The position numbers were made by a program, and so were the translations under genes. A DNA stretch of 64,000 nt from Panagrolaimus kolymaensis (Eukaryota > Nematoda > Chromadorea > Rhabditida > Panagrolaimidae): assembly GCA_028622995.1 (NCBI GenBank), contig JAJQJQ010000022.1, positions 3,658,001-3,722,000 of the forward strand, given 5' to 3'. Shown in pieces: positions 1-15,560 of the stretch (position 1 is its first letter; each line of letters starts with the position of its first letter). The notes below the pieces were generated by a model. It had not been told where the DNA came from, made no database searches, and worked only from the letters and a program-made list of their open reading frames with translations.

Positions 1-1183
1 GAACTACCAATGCCAATTTCGTCATCAGTTTGACGACGTTTCTGAACTTTGTGGAATTCACGCAAAACAGGATAAACAGAAGTTTGGCGAAGGGTTTCAC
101 GTCCAAGTTTTGAATCACAAAGCTGTAATAATTAAATAAGTTTCTTATGTCAAAATATTAAAAAAACTTGCTTTGTAAAGTGTATCAACAATAACTTGTT
201 CAGTATCATCATCTATTGTAGGAAGATTGTCAAAGTATTGAAGCGCTTGTGGAAGTTTATCCATTTCTTCATCCGTGAATTCATATTCTTTGCTCATTAT
301 TGGTTCGAGAACAGCTCTCAAATATTCGGGTTTCTTAAGAAGAGTATCATGAAGACCTAAAAATGAAAAGAATAAAATTGAAAGAGAAAAAAAGCTTACG
401 AGTGTCTACGGCTAAATTCCTTAAAAATGATAAAGCTGTAGCACGTGATTGACGATTTGGATTTAATGAACCACACAATGGTAAGAATTTATCCAAGTGA
501 TTATCAATAACTTTTTGGCGAACAGATTCAATAGTTGATAAGGATACAGCAACTTGACCATAAAAAGCTCCAAGATCACTTTCTTTACCATTGGAGAACA
601 TTCCTAAAATATGAAAAATAAGTAAATTATGATACAAAAAGAAGAATACATTACCGATAAAATCATCCATGTAATTGGGATTAAGTTTCACAAGTCTTTC
701 ATGAACAAGTTCAGGACACATTCCAGCAAGATTTGACAGAAGCCAAATAACCTTTTCCTTTCTTTCATTAGTTTGTAAGCCATTTAAAAATTCAACAAAA
801 TTATATTTTTCAATCAAAGATTGAGCAAGTGGCAGCGATCTTGAACTTGTATTGATGAAAATATCCAAGAGAATATCAAGTTTGGATGGTTGAAGATTTT
901 CTTCTGCAACAATATTTGTAAGAGCTACCATAATTTTAGGATGCATCACGAAATCAACAGCATAAGGTTCACCAGTAGCATTTCGGATGTAATTCAGAGC
1001 ATAAACCAGACGAGTTTCAAGAGCTTCACGAGCCTTGGCATTTAAATTTTGTTGCGATGCGGCTTTAGGTGCTAACATTTTAGCAATAATTTCAGCATCT
1101 TCATCATTGATTGTTGAATTATGTTCATGGGATTCCATCCTTTTTTCATCAATTTCAGCACGATTATCAGCTTCAGTTGACAT
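1..1183 (-). CDS. HGH1: HGH1 (FAM203) homologue, 3' end beyond window
   Basis: Armadillo-type helical protein of the HGH1 family, which in yeast acts with the TRiC chaperonin and Hsp90 in folding translation elongation factor eEF2. That role is family knowledge. Exons read 1183-655, 603-400, 356-172 and 122 to the edge, and all phases close. Family-typical segments are visible: 'WLLSNLAGMCPELVH' near residue 150, 'KKPEYLRAVLEPIMSKE' and 'DEEMDKLPQALQYF' in exon 3, and 'GRETLRQTSVYPVLREFHK' in the last exon. The start is the first ATG (1183). The intron between exons 3 and 4 begins GC rather than GT (AAA|GCAAGT). The C-terminus lies outside the window. Confidence 0.85.
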
Positions 1184-1555
1184 AAATATTCAATAATAAC
1201 CAGAAATGGCAGGAAAAATTGTGTTGCAAAAAAATGGATCTCAATGAAAGAACAAAAAAATGTGAAAAGTTGTGTTGAAAGAATTTGTGATTATTGAAAC
1301 GCATTTCGCCAGCAATCGTTACCCTGAGCTTTGTAAATATTATTTTTAGGATTTATGTATGTCATGAGTATACTGTAATTAAATGCCTAAGATCGTTTAT
1401 GCTTTGAACTAAATTTTTATTATTTTTTTGCCCAACATAATTATAAAATGATGCAATATTTGTACAAGACATGTAATAAGTTTAACAAGTTGCAATGAAA
1501 ACTGTAATAAATTAGAGCAATAATAAATTAATGATAATAAATATTGTTTGGTTGA
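1184..1555. other. intergenic, 372 bp
   Basis: Lies between two minus-strand genes: upstream of HGH1 and downstream of the Cys/Pro-rich gene. It should hold the 3' UTR of one and the promoter or leader region of the other. No clear splice acceptor precedes the HGH1 ATG, so trans-splicing is not supported here. Confidence 0.5.
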
Positions 1556-2936
1556 TCAAACCAAAAACAAAGCCAAGATAAAGATGGCGAAGGCTGATAA
1601 AATTCCATTGAAGGAAGCTGAGCTGACCTCTGGAGACGTTTTTTCAATATTTGAAATGATGGATTTCGCCGCATCAAGAGATTTAGCTTGCAAATCCACG
1701 ATGTTGTCAGACAATGTGTGTGAGGGGAAAAGATCCTTGAAGCTTCGAATTGCGGCATCGTTTGAGCGTTCGGGAGAAGGTGGATGTCTGGTGGTCGTTG
1801 TTGTAGTAGCAGTCGTTGTCGCCGCTAGTGGTGGAAAAAATGGTGTTGGATAGGCGGGACAGGGAAATGCCGGTGGTTGTGGAACGCCTGTAGGATTTTG
1901 ACATGGCGGATAGACATAGTTTGGGCCAACAATTGGATTTAAAGGAGATGATGGATAATTTCCCGATGGTGGAGGTTGGGGATATGGTTGTAATGGAGGA
2001 ATAATTGTTGGGTATCCAATTGGTGGCATTGGATAGTTGCTTGGTGGCGCTGGAGGCAAAATTGGAGGCACAGCATAGTTAGGATTCGAAGGCACGACGT
2101 AACCACTTGGAGGAGCTGGAGGTAATGGATATGGAGCAGGCTGTGGAGGAGCTGGAGGTAATGGATATGGAGCAGGTTGTGATGGCACAACATAAGTTGA
2201 GTTGGGGTTTAGTGGCATTGGTGGTGGTTGAATGTAGCCTGGTAATATTGGAAGAGGCTGAGGAGGCAGTGGTGGAGGACAAGGAAATCCACAACCAGGT
2301 GGATTGATTGGATTGGCTAAAAAATATTTATTTATAAATGTAAGAAAAATGATGAAGGATTTACTTGAATTGCAAGAACAACGAGGCTGAGGATAATTTG
2401 GATTTGGATTACATTGACATGGTTGTAAACCTGGAATATTTGATGGACATCCACACGGCGGTTGTTGTTGATTTGTGAGGCAACCACACGATCGTGGATT
2501 AGGTATATTGCTACAACCACATTGTTTGTTTTTGTTTTGGCATCCACATTTATTGCAACAGCGGCATGTCACTGGTGCAACTGTAGTTGTTGTAGGAGCT
2601 ACAGTAGTAGAAGGGATTTGGTCACAACAGCAGCAATTGCAACAATCGCAATTGTCGCTACAAGGCTGATCGTTGCATGAATCACAATTGCATGGAGTTT
2701 CGTGGCTGCAGCATCGACATGGATCCTAGAACAAGTTCATGATAAATTATTCGCTTAAAATTTCTTACTATATTTAAAATTATCCCATTTATTCTAAGAG
2801 AGCATCCATACTTCTCTAATAAATACTTCCTAAAAAGTTCCAAAGTCGCATTGTTTGCACCTCGTATTGTCGGAGGATCAAATGAAGCACCTTTAACGAG
2901 CCCAAAAACCAATAACAAAATACAAAGCCTTAACAT
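1556..2936 (-). CDS. secreted Cys-rich/Pro-rich protein, probable GPI-anchored surface or cuticle protein
   Basis: Exons 2936-2769, 2725-2365 and 2316-1556 give 429 residues. A signal peptide (MLRLCILLLVFGLVKGA) comes first. Then come about 40 ordinary residues, a region very dense in CxC and CC pairs (roughly residues 58-175), a long proline-rich stretch (PPAPP, PYPLPP, NYP motifs), a Thr run, and a short helical segment. The protein ends in a hydrophobic tail (FNGILSAFAIFILALFLV), which looks like a GPI-attachment signal or a single membrane anchor. The start is the ATG at 2936, directly ahead of the signal peptide. No recognised domain. A role in the cuticle, eggshell or glycocalyx is inference from composition only. 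Confidence 0.75.
2108..2179. repeat. tandem duplication, 2 x 36 bp, inside the Pro-rich coding region
   Basis: Units 2108-2143 and 2144-2179 differ at one base. On the minus strand each encodes the 12-residue block QPAPYPLPPAPP. The near identity indicates a recent in-frame duplication. Confidence 0.9.
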
Positions 2937-3540
2937 TTTTTGTGATTGAATTACAACCAAATCTATCGTTTTTTTAATTCCTTTTATGCATTGACCATTT
3001 CAATGTCCAACAAATGAAACACCGCCTTTTTCAACTTTTATCAATTGCGTCAAACTGACCTTTTGTTTCTCACTTTCATCCTTTTCATCAAAATTTTCTT
3101 TTCATAATTGCATTGTATAAATTTTTTTAAAAGTACGATTATGGGAAAAGAATTCGTACAATTTTGTATCAATTATATTATTACTCATCTTTTAAAATTA
3201 TTTAACAAAAAATTGAAAGAAAATAAATTAAAAAAGTTTACAATTTTTTTTCATTGATAATCTTTTTTGGCCAAATTTTGTTTTCCCGCGTTCATTTCTT
3301 TGGGAAAGGAGAGGGAAAGTAAATAACTTTTTAGGATTTCAAAGTTTTGATTGAAAACGACAAACTTTAACTGAAAAAAATAATCTTTCTTTCTTTTTTG
3401 TTATCGTGAATGCTAAAAGTATTTTTGTTTTCATTTCTCGCAATTTTGTGATTAGTTTTGAACGCGTTTTTATAAATCTTTTTTCTATGTACCTTTTTTG
3501 TTTTATACATAATTTTATTTTAGTTTAGGCATTTGGAGCC
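2937..3540. other. divergent intergenic region, about 600 bp
   Basis: Lies between the minus-strand Cys/Pro-rich gene and the plus-strand Gln/His-rich gene. It must hold both upstream regions. AT-rich with T and A runs; no specific element recognised. Confidence 0.4.
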
Positions 3541-4031
3541 ATGAAAGGACAGAAACGTTATTTCTCATCTTCGTATGCAATGCAAGAAAATAATCAACCT
3601 GTTGATGCTGCTGCAAGATCTGATAATCAACAACAACAACATCATCAATACCAGCAACGAACTTTTGCAAATTCAGCTCCAAGACCTCATCACAATTACC
3701 ATCGCCAACAACAACAACAACATTACCATCATCAGCATCAACAGCAGCATCAACAGAATCAACAGCCTCAGCATCAACAGCATAACCAAAAATATCAATA
3801 TCATCAACACCAATATTATCCTCGTCATCAACAACCACTCTTTCCTATGCAAAATTTTAACAATCAAAATAATGGTATGTATCATACTTATCAACACACA
3901 CCAATTGTAAGTTTTTCACTTTTATAAATCTTTTTGACACATTATGCTTTTAGATCATGAATGCAATGAAAGAATTGTCAAAGAAATGTGATGAACAAAA
4001 GAAACAATTTCACCTCAAAGAATGTAAATAA
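3541..4031 (+). CDS. Gln/His/Asn-rich low-complexity protein
   Basis: Exon 1 is 3541-3906 and exon 2 is 3954-4031, joined across a 47-bp intron (GTAAGT...TTTTAG) in phase 0, giving 147 residues. From about residue 30 to 110 the protein is dominated by Gln, His and Asn with interspersed Tyr (for example QQQQHHQYQQ). It ends in a short charged helix (MNAMKELSKKCDEQKKQF). There is no signal peptide and no recognised domain. The composition resembles prion-like or RNA-binding low-complexity regions. Length and function are uncertain, and further 3' exons cannot be excluded. Confidence 0.6.
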
Positions 4032-7000
4032 TTTATATACTAACCTTCATATCTTTTTTTACTCTGTATATTGACTGTACTGGATTCGTTACTCGTTGTT
4101 ATTTCATTTTAACTTATATGTGCTTGTATAGTGTTTGGATCGTTTAAAATTTTAAAATTTCCAAAAAAAATAAACTAATTCTGTGATTTTGGTGTTTTAG
4201 AAAGGGATGCTTTGGCTTTTATTGCAATGGTAAACGACATATGTATGTGACACAGAAACTATGTACTTAATCAAATTAAACCTTGTTGTAACTTTTTGAA
4301 AGATGTTAAAAATCAGTCGTAAAGAGTATTCATTGTTTCAACATGACGAAAAAGGATATGGTAACTCGAGAAAATGACTCATTGAATATCAAAAGTCCAT
4401 TACTCTTTAGTATTTTTTAGGAATGTATTTTAAGTAATTTTCTCATAAGAGAACGCTAAAGTATTAAATGTTTTATTTGGTTTTTTATTTTCTCTACTTT
4501 TTCGTTTTCCAACAAACAAAAATAGAAACATATTTCAAAATTTTCTTTTTGAATTAAAGATTACCACAAACAACTAACTTAGGTATTTTACCCTTAACAT
4601 TTCTAAGGAAATGAATACTTAAAAAGCTGTATGTATGTATTATACCATTGAATTTCCATTTTTTACACTTTTATGTTATTCCTTACCTTTTTCTCAAAAA
4701 CAAACACACACGTGCCATAAAATTGTTAATTTTGCTTTCTGTTGTACCTTTTTTTCACAGGTAAAAAAGCTGCCTTCGAGAAGCAGCTATGTTAAGCGAG
4801 CTCAATAGATGAGGGGATGGGCTTTGTGAAAAGCTTTAATCTTAATTGGCTTTTTGAATAATACCAATGAAGTTTATATATACTTTAATATTTCAAAAAG
4901 TATGTGTGTGCATATTGATAAAAGCTTGGCTCAAACAGATGTTTATTTCCTTTCATGTAATGGGGAAAACGAATGAAAAAAAATATTAATATCACCTTTC
5001 CCTCTTTCTGTTTTCTTTCAGCATTGTATGGCTGCGCTGGCATTTTTAAGCGAACGAACGTTATAAACTTTAATTTTAAAGCTTCAAATATTATAATTGT
5101 TTAGTAAAAAAAGGTAAGGGAAAACACCAGGTGTTAAAAGGGGTGGAAATCATAAATTCATTTATTTCTTAAGTAATTTGTTTTTTACTGTGCCTTTTAA
5201 AATGATATAATAAGAGAAGTAAAATCGAAGAAAGTATGTAAGCCCTTTACCACCAACGCCATAATGTTCACATATTTTTTGTTGTTGGAGTAAAAAGTAA
5301 GTGAAAAAAAAGAGAGGTATTAAAATAAAATTTAAGGAATTGTTTTGTTAAAGCTTGAAAGACGAAAACCAATCATTGTGGTAAGCTCACCCACTTTATT
5401 CTTCCCTTGAGGATAAACTTTCAATAGCAAATTTATTGGTTTTCAATTGCTGAATCTTAAAAGTTTAAAGATAAGATTCATAGTGTTGGTTTTCGAATAG
5501 GATAATTTTAAACTCTTTATGGTTGTAAAATAGTGGTTACGGTAATCTGTTAAACTTAACAAAAATTTTAATTTTTAACTTTTTTTTATACTAAAGTTAC
5601 TTTGATGTTCTTTAAGCTTACTGTATTGGTAAATGTTTCGCTGCATTTTTTTTTGAATTCGTTAAATTAAAAAAAGCATTTGTGTAGTATTTTTAAATTA
5701 CAACTTTCAATAACATTAAAATTGTAGTGGCGTTATTTTCATTTCATTTTTGTGTTAGCTTGCTTCTGCTTACCGTATGTTAGAATTTATAAATAATTAA
5801 ATTTTCAAACAAATGCTTTTCACTTTTTGTACCACTTTTATTTGTCCCACTATCGCTAATTTCTGCACTAGCTGATAGCCATTTTATTAGTTTTTTTTAC
5901 TAAAATACGAAATTCGGAAATTTTCTGGTTATCCATAATAAATTATTTTAAGATTCAACGATTAACAGATTAGACGAATTCATACTATTACTAATAATGT
6001 GTGTAAATGAAGATAAACCACCACCTTGAAAGCCATTTTTAGATACTTTAAAGTCGATAAATAGCCAAAATAAAGTTGTTTATAGCTTTTCAATTTTTTT
6101 TCTTCTTCATCTTCTATTCTCTTCTTCTTGTGTTGGTGGTTGTTGTATCCTCCTTGTCAATTTTTTGCATCCCCCATTTTTTGTCATCGTTGTCCTTAGT
6201 TTTGTAGTAGAAAAGTAGTTTCCGACACACTCAAGTCGGCAGCACCCCGGAGAGTTGAAAAAAAAAACAATATATGAGAAGGCTGGACGACTAACAACAA
6301 CTCGCTGGTTGGCTCTCTTGTGGCAACCAACTCGACGACAACAAAATTTTGTCTCTGGCAATAGTGGTGGCAGCCACAGCAGAAAGCAGTAGTAGCAACA
6401 ACAACATTGACAACGTTTTTTTTCTTCTCCTGTTCTTCTCTCTCACTCTTTTTATTATTGATTCCAATCCGTGTGTTTCGTTTTATATTTGTGCTACTTT
6501 ACTACTTGCTTTAAAATTGAGCGTGTGAAAGACAGAAGAAGAAAAAAAGAAAAAAATGTTGTTGCAGAATTGCGTCCATCATCATTTTATCCTCCTCTTT
6601 TTGGTTCGCTACTGCTGGGGACTTGGCTTGCCTGCTGTTGCCTATTGGCGGTGATGGTGGTGGTGGCTTGTGAGACAAAAACGCTTTCATAGACTTGACA
6701 ATAATGGCCAGCCAAAAGAGTAGTATGCGGGAATAATAAACACACTATTTTTTAGTTTGTCCTTCCATTTTTTATTCTGAATATCATTCAGCTACTTAAA
6801 AAAGATGCTATTATTTTTTGTTTGTGTCATATAAAAATAAAGAAAAAGAAAAAAAGGGAATACGGACAAACAAACAAAAAAAAATGTTAGCTAAAGCTTT
6901 TTATTTTTCTTCATCAATTCACTGATGTTCTCGTTGCTAACAGCCTTTTTGAAAAAAAGAGCCGAAACATTTTATGCATTGAACTGCTGCTAGCTGTTCC

Positions 7001-9745
7001 AGCTATGTGCCCTGTGTGTTGAAAGAAAGAATGGTGTGGCATTTTTTTTGCGCGATTTCCCCTTTTATTTTTTTGTTATTGCTTGGTTGTCGTGCACATT
7101 TGATCACTTGTGGCTAGTAGTTTATCGTTTCTTAAAAGAAAGAAGCAGCTGCCATTTTTTTTTTTTTAATCGATTGGAGCTTCTTTTTGCTTACGTTGGC
7201 AGCATCTTTTTTTTACTTCCTATTTTTAGATCTTCTTTCCGCTATTGAGCAATAAATTTTAGTTATAGTGAAATTGAAGAAAGTTTCTCTCTGTCTTTGA
7301 ATCCATAAGAATTTTGTTATGGCGGTCTTCCGTACTAAGGAAATCTGCTACAGATATCTAACATCTTTTCTACATTCCTTCTTTTATTAAACATTCTCTT
7401 CGTATGTCGTTCTTTGAGTTTTTATGACAAAAAAAACGTCAAAAACTCAAAAACAACAATACAAGAAAGAGAGAAAGTTTTTTTATTTGTTGATTCAAGT
7501 CATCTCTCTTTTTTTTTGATTCATATGAGAAAAAAAGAAAGATCTTCTAAAACTTGTAATTTTTCCAACCTTTTCCTTTTATTTTTTTGTACACCGACAA
7601 TGTTCTTTTTATCGATGAATTTAATGCTTTGTAAGTACAACAATACTTCCTTTTAAAGCTAATATCAATAACAGTGTTTTTCTAATCGATTGTGACTCAA
7701 AGAAAAAGGAATGTTAAGGAGATTGTATAAAACAAAGGTTAAACATTGTGAGAAAGAATTTTTTGCAAAAAATCAAATTCTTTTTCTTCTACCACAATTC
7801 AGAACTTAAAAAAGTTAGAAACTTTAGCCAGAAAATATTTATTTTTTGCAGTTTTTCGAAGATTAGAAAACAAAAAAAATCTGTTGTCGAGTGATGGGGT
7901 TTTTCTTAAAACGAAAAATAGAATTGAGTGAGAGTTTTTTTTTCATTGTCATCGTCGTCGACCGACTCATACTTATTTTACGTTGTTTGTGTGTTTGTAT
8001 TATTTTTCTAAACGGATCGATTTAATGTTTGATCCAATGCTTTTTTAAAGTTTTTGTTTTATTATTATTGAAATCATTTCGACTGATTCATGACGTTCCC
8101 TTTGCTTCGTGTAAAATATCATATTCGTCATTATATTTTGTATTTTTATTTCAACCATAAAATCGAAAACATTTTCCCCATTGGATTTAATTAGTTAGGC
8201 TTTAATTTTTTTACCCGCGTAAATAACAATGATCATTGTCTTCTCATGGGTTAGATATCAGACGTTGAGTTTGAGATTACTGTACAAAAATGCCAAAAAT
8301 AGTTGATGAAATAAAGGGCAAAGTTTGTTCATTGGGGAGAATTACACAAATTGATGCCTTTAGGGAATTTTGTTTGAAGTTTTGACGAACATTATTACCT
8401 GTTAAAAGCCTTCAATATTCTTTCTTTGACACTGTATTTAAGTCTGTGATGTCTTTTTTTGGAAATATAAATATCAGTTTTTGAAGTATGTGTTATTTGT
8501 CTTTTTTAAGTGTACAATTGCTTCTTTCTTTTTTCCTTTCCTTTTTTTTCTTCTGCTGACGTAAAAACATCTTTTTTGTTAAGATTATTTTTATGCGTAT
8601 GTGAGTAAAGCTTAAACTTTAGGTAATAATCTCCTTTCATTTAATATTTATCCGAAGCTTAAAGGGTTTTTTTGTCATTTCCTTTCACGTTTAAATTACT
8701 CGTCTTATATTCTTCTCACCTCTGCTTTTGTTTCCTTTTTTTTCAAATTTTACTTTTTTTCTCCATAATTTCTTATTTCGTAAAAGGCTCATTTTGCTCT
8801 TTTTGATGCCCGTCAGCTTTACCACAAGCTGCCCCTATGAAGATGACGTAGAGAGGAGCTCCATTGCTACTTGCTTACTACTTTTTTTGCCATCCTTTTT
8901 AACCGCTGCCAGAGGCAAGAAAAGAAAAAAATAAACGATAAAAATAGAGAAGAAAAAAGTACGATGTTATTTAATTGCCTTCCTTTTGGGCCATTGCTTG
9001 CCTTGCTTTGCCCCGGCTGCCGCTGTCCTCTATTTTCCTTGCTTATGTAGGTCTGAGCATAAGCAAGTGGCAGCGTTAGTAGTAGCTCATGTTCCAAGCC
9101 CCATTTTTGGGAAAAATGGAAAACATTTCAAACATTCATTTTGACTGCGACACAGACGAATAATTTTAAATGCATACACATAGGCCGGCCGCTTGCATGT
9201 GTGTTTCTTTTTTTGGTCGTTCATATTGGCATTGGCAAGAAAAAAGGGGAAAGAAAGCTTTCTTGTTCCATAGACTGACTATGTATATCGTAGAGTCGCG
9301 CTCTGTCGACGCTACTACTGCCCCAGAGCTCCTTTTGCCCAAAAACAACCATTTCCACCATCACTGCCAACGACTATGCATTTTCGTTTTCTTACTACTC
9401 TGCCTCTGGCTCCATCTTTCTCGTCTCGTCTTTTTTTTTTATAAAGAAACGCGCAAATAGTGTTGTATAGTACTTTTTTATGCTCTCTTTTTCGTCGCTT
9501 GGCAGTCAAAAACTCTACTAAAAAATAAAACTTGCTGCTGCCTTTAGTTTCTCCTATTTTTTCGCGTTGCGGGTTTTTGTTTTGCCTTACAATTGAAAAT
9601 GTATTTATTGTTGTTTCGTGTTTTTCTTTTAGCTTTTTTTTCTTCAATTAAGTCTAATTATTATTTTTTTAGAACTGTGATATTTTTAAAAGATCCTGGT
9701 TGTCAATAATAAAACACAAATCAGTTTTATTATTGGCAACCGAAG
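4032..9745. other. long non-coding stretch upstream of gpb-1 (5.7 kb)
   Basis: Open frames here are short, rich in Phe/Leu/Lys from T and A runs, and overlap on both strands without splice structure. I see no gene I can support. A few islands of higher GC stand out (about 6230-6360, 9000-9080, 9170-9380). The region probably contains the regulatory sequence and perhaps the 5' leader of the G-beta gene. Confidence 0.5.
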
Positions 9746-12494
<2,749 letters not shown>

Positions 12495-14294
12495 AAGAAT
12501 ATTTTATGTCTATTATTGTATTTGCTGCTTATTGAAAATTGTTTTTTTAACATCAATGTTGTCTTTTTTATCTGTTTAAAAATTTTACATTGTTTCCTGC
12601 CAATGTTTTATTATTATGTTTTTTTATTCTAAGGTATTTTTGAGGCTTGTTTCTTTGAAGAAGCATACGTAAGAATTTTTTTGATCATCTGTGAATCTAC
12701 AAAATCGAACTCCTTTTTATTTTGCTTTCTCTGTATTTTCTTTTTTTCTTCTTCTTTATTATATTGCACACATTTGCAGCTCTGAATATTTTCAATTGTT
12801 TTTGTTATTTTATTTTTGCAATTAGTATCAAAGAAAAGTTCTCTTTTGAATAAACAAAAACACAAACTACTGTATTTTGTTTTCCTCTCTTTTTACTAAG
12901 TTACAATTAGGTTTGCTTTTTTCCCCGGAAGTATTAGCGGCTGTGGTTAAAAAGTTACTGTAATTTTTTCTTGATTAAGTTTAATATTTGATTTATCAAG
13001 ATTGAGAAGGTAAAGCAAATTTGCTGCCAAGTTCTTATTTTTATTTTGTCAAAGCACCCGTCCGAATTGAAAATATTCAAATTAAGTCAGAACAAAAGTC
13101 ATCTATCGTATGCTTCTTTGAACTATTACAAAACAAGTTTTAAAATTTTACTATTGTTTTAATTTCGTCCTTTGCTCTTTTTATTTTAAAACATTGTAAA
13201 AGGTTTTTTTGAAAAATAGTTATTGCAAAGTCTTATATGTTTTTTTTTCATTATCATTTGAGCGTTGTTGTATCAAGCTGTTGGGTTTTAAGAAGTTTAA
13301 AAAATATTGAAGTTTAAAGACTTTTCAGTTTCGATACTGCTGCGTTTATGGGATAGGCCTTATTTTATAACAAACAAAAAAGAGGTAAAACGAAAAAGAA
13401 TTTGTTTAGAAAAATGTAGTCAAAAGCACAATCTGCCGCAATTTTCCCTTTCTCGATTTTTGTTATTCATTTATTATTTTCCCATTAATTTTTTTTGTTG
13501 CTGCTTTATCGTGTTTTGTTTCATTTAGCTTAAAAAATAATTCTAAGAAATATCAAACCTTTTCTACTGTAACTTTTTCGCGCATGCCCCTATCTTTAAA
13601 TTGCTGATTGACTTTTATACTAAAGCATAAAAAACATTAAATAAACCACAGAAACATCAGCACCACCATCCTTCGTATCTATCGTCTTTTGTTTTCTCTT
13701 CTTTTTTATATACCAATCTTTAGCTAATTTATTCCTCTTCTTTTTCATTTCTTTTTAGTGCCCATTTTTTTCACCGTCCACATCTCTTTTTTTGTGTGGC
13801 ACTTTATTGAATGATGTTGTTGTGAAGTTTTGTTTTTCACAGTACACAACAACCAACTACTGTTTTCAGCAAATCAATCCTTTTTCACAAAAAAAGTTTT
13901 TACTCGAAACCCAACTCTTTTTGTTCCCCATTTAAAGGCTTCCATTCTCTACTAATTTTCTTCATCTCTTTTTTTATGTATCAATTTTAAATGTTTTGTT
14001 TTTTTATAAAATCAATATTTCTATCTTTAAAAAATTTTCTCTTTTAATTATTTTATATTATTTCTTTAGAGTTTGTCATTGTTTTTTAAAATTTATTTTT
14101 TTTCTTCAACGCCTCTAATGCTACGAACACTATTATCTTGTCTTGTGTGCCAAGTTTTAGTGAAATAAATATTTTAAAAAAATTCAATCGCAACAATAAA
14201 GCATCAAAAATAAACAAATGAAAGAAGTAAAAAATGTTACAGTAGAAAAAGAAAAGAATATAGTTTATTAATAATATTACGAGTTAAATTAAAC
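12495..14294. other. convergent intergenic region, 1.8 kb
   Basis: Lies between the 3' ends of gpb-1 (plus) and EMC3 (minus). T-rich, with only short frames. Expected to hold two 3' UTRs; nothing else seen. Confidence 0.5.
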
Positions 14295-15143
14295 TTAAAC
14301 TCTAAATTTGTGGCTTAATATTTGAATTGCCTCCCATTCGGCTTTGAAAACTTGTTTAGGATCTTGTTGAACAGCAGGATTAACCATCATCTGTTCGTCC
14401 ATTGTTGTTGCAGCAGCATTTTCACCACCAAGAACGAGAGCATAAATTGAACGCAAGCCAAAAACATTCAAGAAGTACCATGAAGCCGATGAAACCCAAG
14501 CAGCATTAAGCGAAGTTAAATTAACGCCTCGTTGAAGCATCGGTTTAAATCGAAGTGTCAAAGGAAATGGAACACGAGTTGTAACACTGAAAATCAATTG
14601 TTTAATCATAATACTTTGATATCGATAAACTCACAATCCAGAGAAAGTCCAATTAATCCATCCACCAATAACCTAAAATATTACAATAAATTAGAGCTTG
14701 ATAATAAGATTAAAAGAAAATTTACGAGCATAGGAACCATATTTAACATATTTCCTTTAAGCATTTCGGTCATAACCTGAAAAAGCGCAGTGGTTTGAAT
14801 TATTTGTTGTTAAATTTAATATTAAAAAACTTACTGAAGGATCAAGCGGATTTTGGCCTGTTGAAGGACCTTGAATTCGAGAATGAAGATAACCGTCTTT
14901 TTCATCAACAAAAAATAATTTCCGCATTGCAAAATCATTATGTGAAAGAACATTGCCATTTTGACGAAGTAAACGAGCTTTTGCTAAATAATGAGTATCT
15001 TGCACCTTTTCGAGTTCATTTTTCTTTTTTGTTACTAACAGAAGGTGAACATAATGACGAACAATTCCAACAAAAAATGTTACAACAACGATAGGTATAA
15101 AAACCCAAGTTCGAATGGCAGGATCAAGAAGTAAATCGGTCAT
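14295..15143 (-). CDS. EMC3: ER membrane protein complex subunit 3
   Basis: Exons 15143-14835, 14776-14726, 14672-14635 and 14586-14295 give 229 residues. EMC3 is the Oxa1/YidC-related core of the EMC insertase, which inserts tail-anchored and multi-pass proteins into the ER membrane (family knowledge). Diagnostic segments are [20 protein letters not shown] (TM1), the basic coiled region [29 protein letters not shown] followed by [13 protein letters not shown] (TM2), [14 protein letters not shown], and [17 protein letters not shown] (TM3). A TTTAG acceptor sits 13 nt before the ATG. CCDC174 lies 418 bp upstream on the same strand. Confidence 0.95.
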
Positions 15144-15560
15144 CGTGAAACGGTTTCTAAATGATGAATATTAATATTGGAAAAAGAGAAAGGTTGTTGC
15201 AAATTATATTATCCGGAAGGAATTCCAAAAATAGCCTTGCAAAAGAAAGGTTAAATTTGATTAATAAAAAAAATGAAAGCAGCTGCTTTTGCAGAAAAGT
15301 ACAAACTTGCACGGTTAAAAACCGATTAAATAAAAGCTAATACATGTAAAGTTAAAACAATAAATATTTATGTACAAACAAATATACTAAACATCAATAA
15401 AAAAATAATCGTATTTCAATGTTGTTTCCACAGCCTTGTATCGTAATCATGTGATGAGAAACCAAACGTAATGCCATTCATCTAAAAATTCAATTTTAAA
15501 TATTTCAAATAACAAGAATCTGATAAACTCACATGAAATTTCTTTTGTTGCATCGATTAT
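15144..15560 (-). other. intercistronic gap between CCDC174 and EMC3
   Basis: About 417 bp between two same-strand genes, with a bare 3' splice site (CATTTAG at about 15157-15163, minus) just ahead of the EMC3 ATG. This is compatible with an operon-like arrangement and trans-splicing of the downstream gene. The spacing is larger than the classical ~100 bp. Confidence 0.4.

Noticed and set aside
1548..2680. Several plus-strand and alternative-frame open reading frames across the Cys/Pro-rich gene
   Set aside because: They are antisense or frame shadows of the minus-strand coding repeats and have no splice or start support.
4750..4800. Short near-palindrome (AGCTGC...GCAGCT) as a microRNA hairpin
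   Set aside because: The stem is only about six base pairs with no extended pairing.
6107..6692. Open frames of 84 and 73 codons on both strands
   Set aside because: Composition follows local T/C or A/G runs; no splice structure, no conserved-looking segment.
9166..9647. Overlapping 60-110 codon frames on both strands upstream of gpb-1
   Set aside because: Mutually overlapping, rich in Lys/Phe/Arg from homopolymer runs, and no protein-like periodicity.
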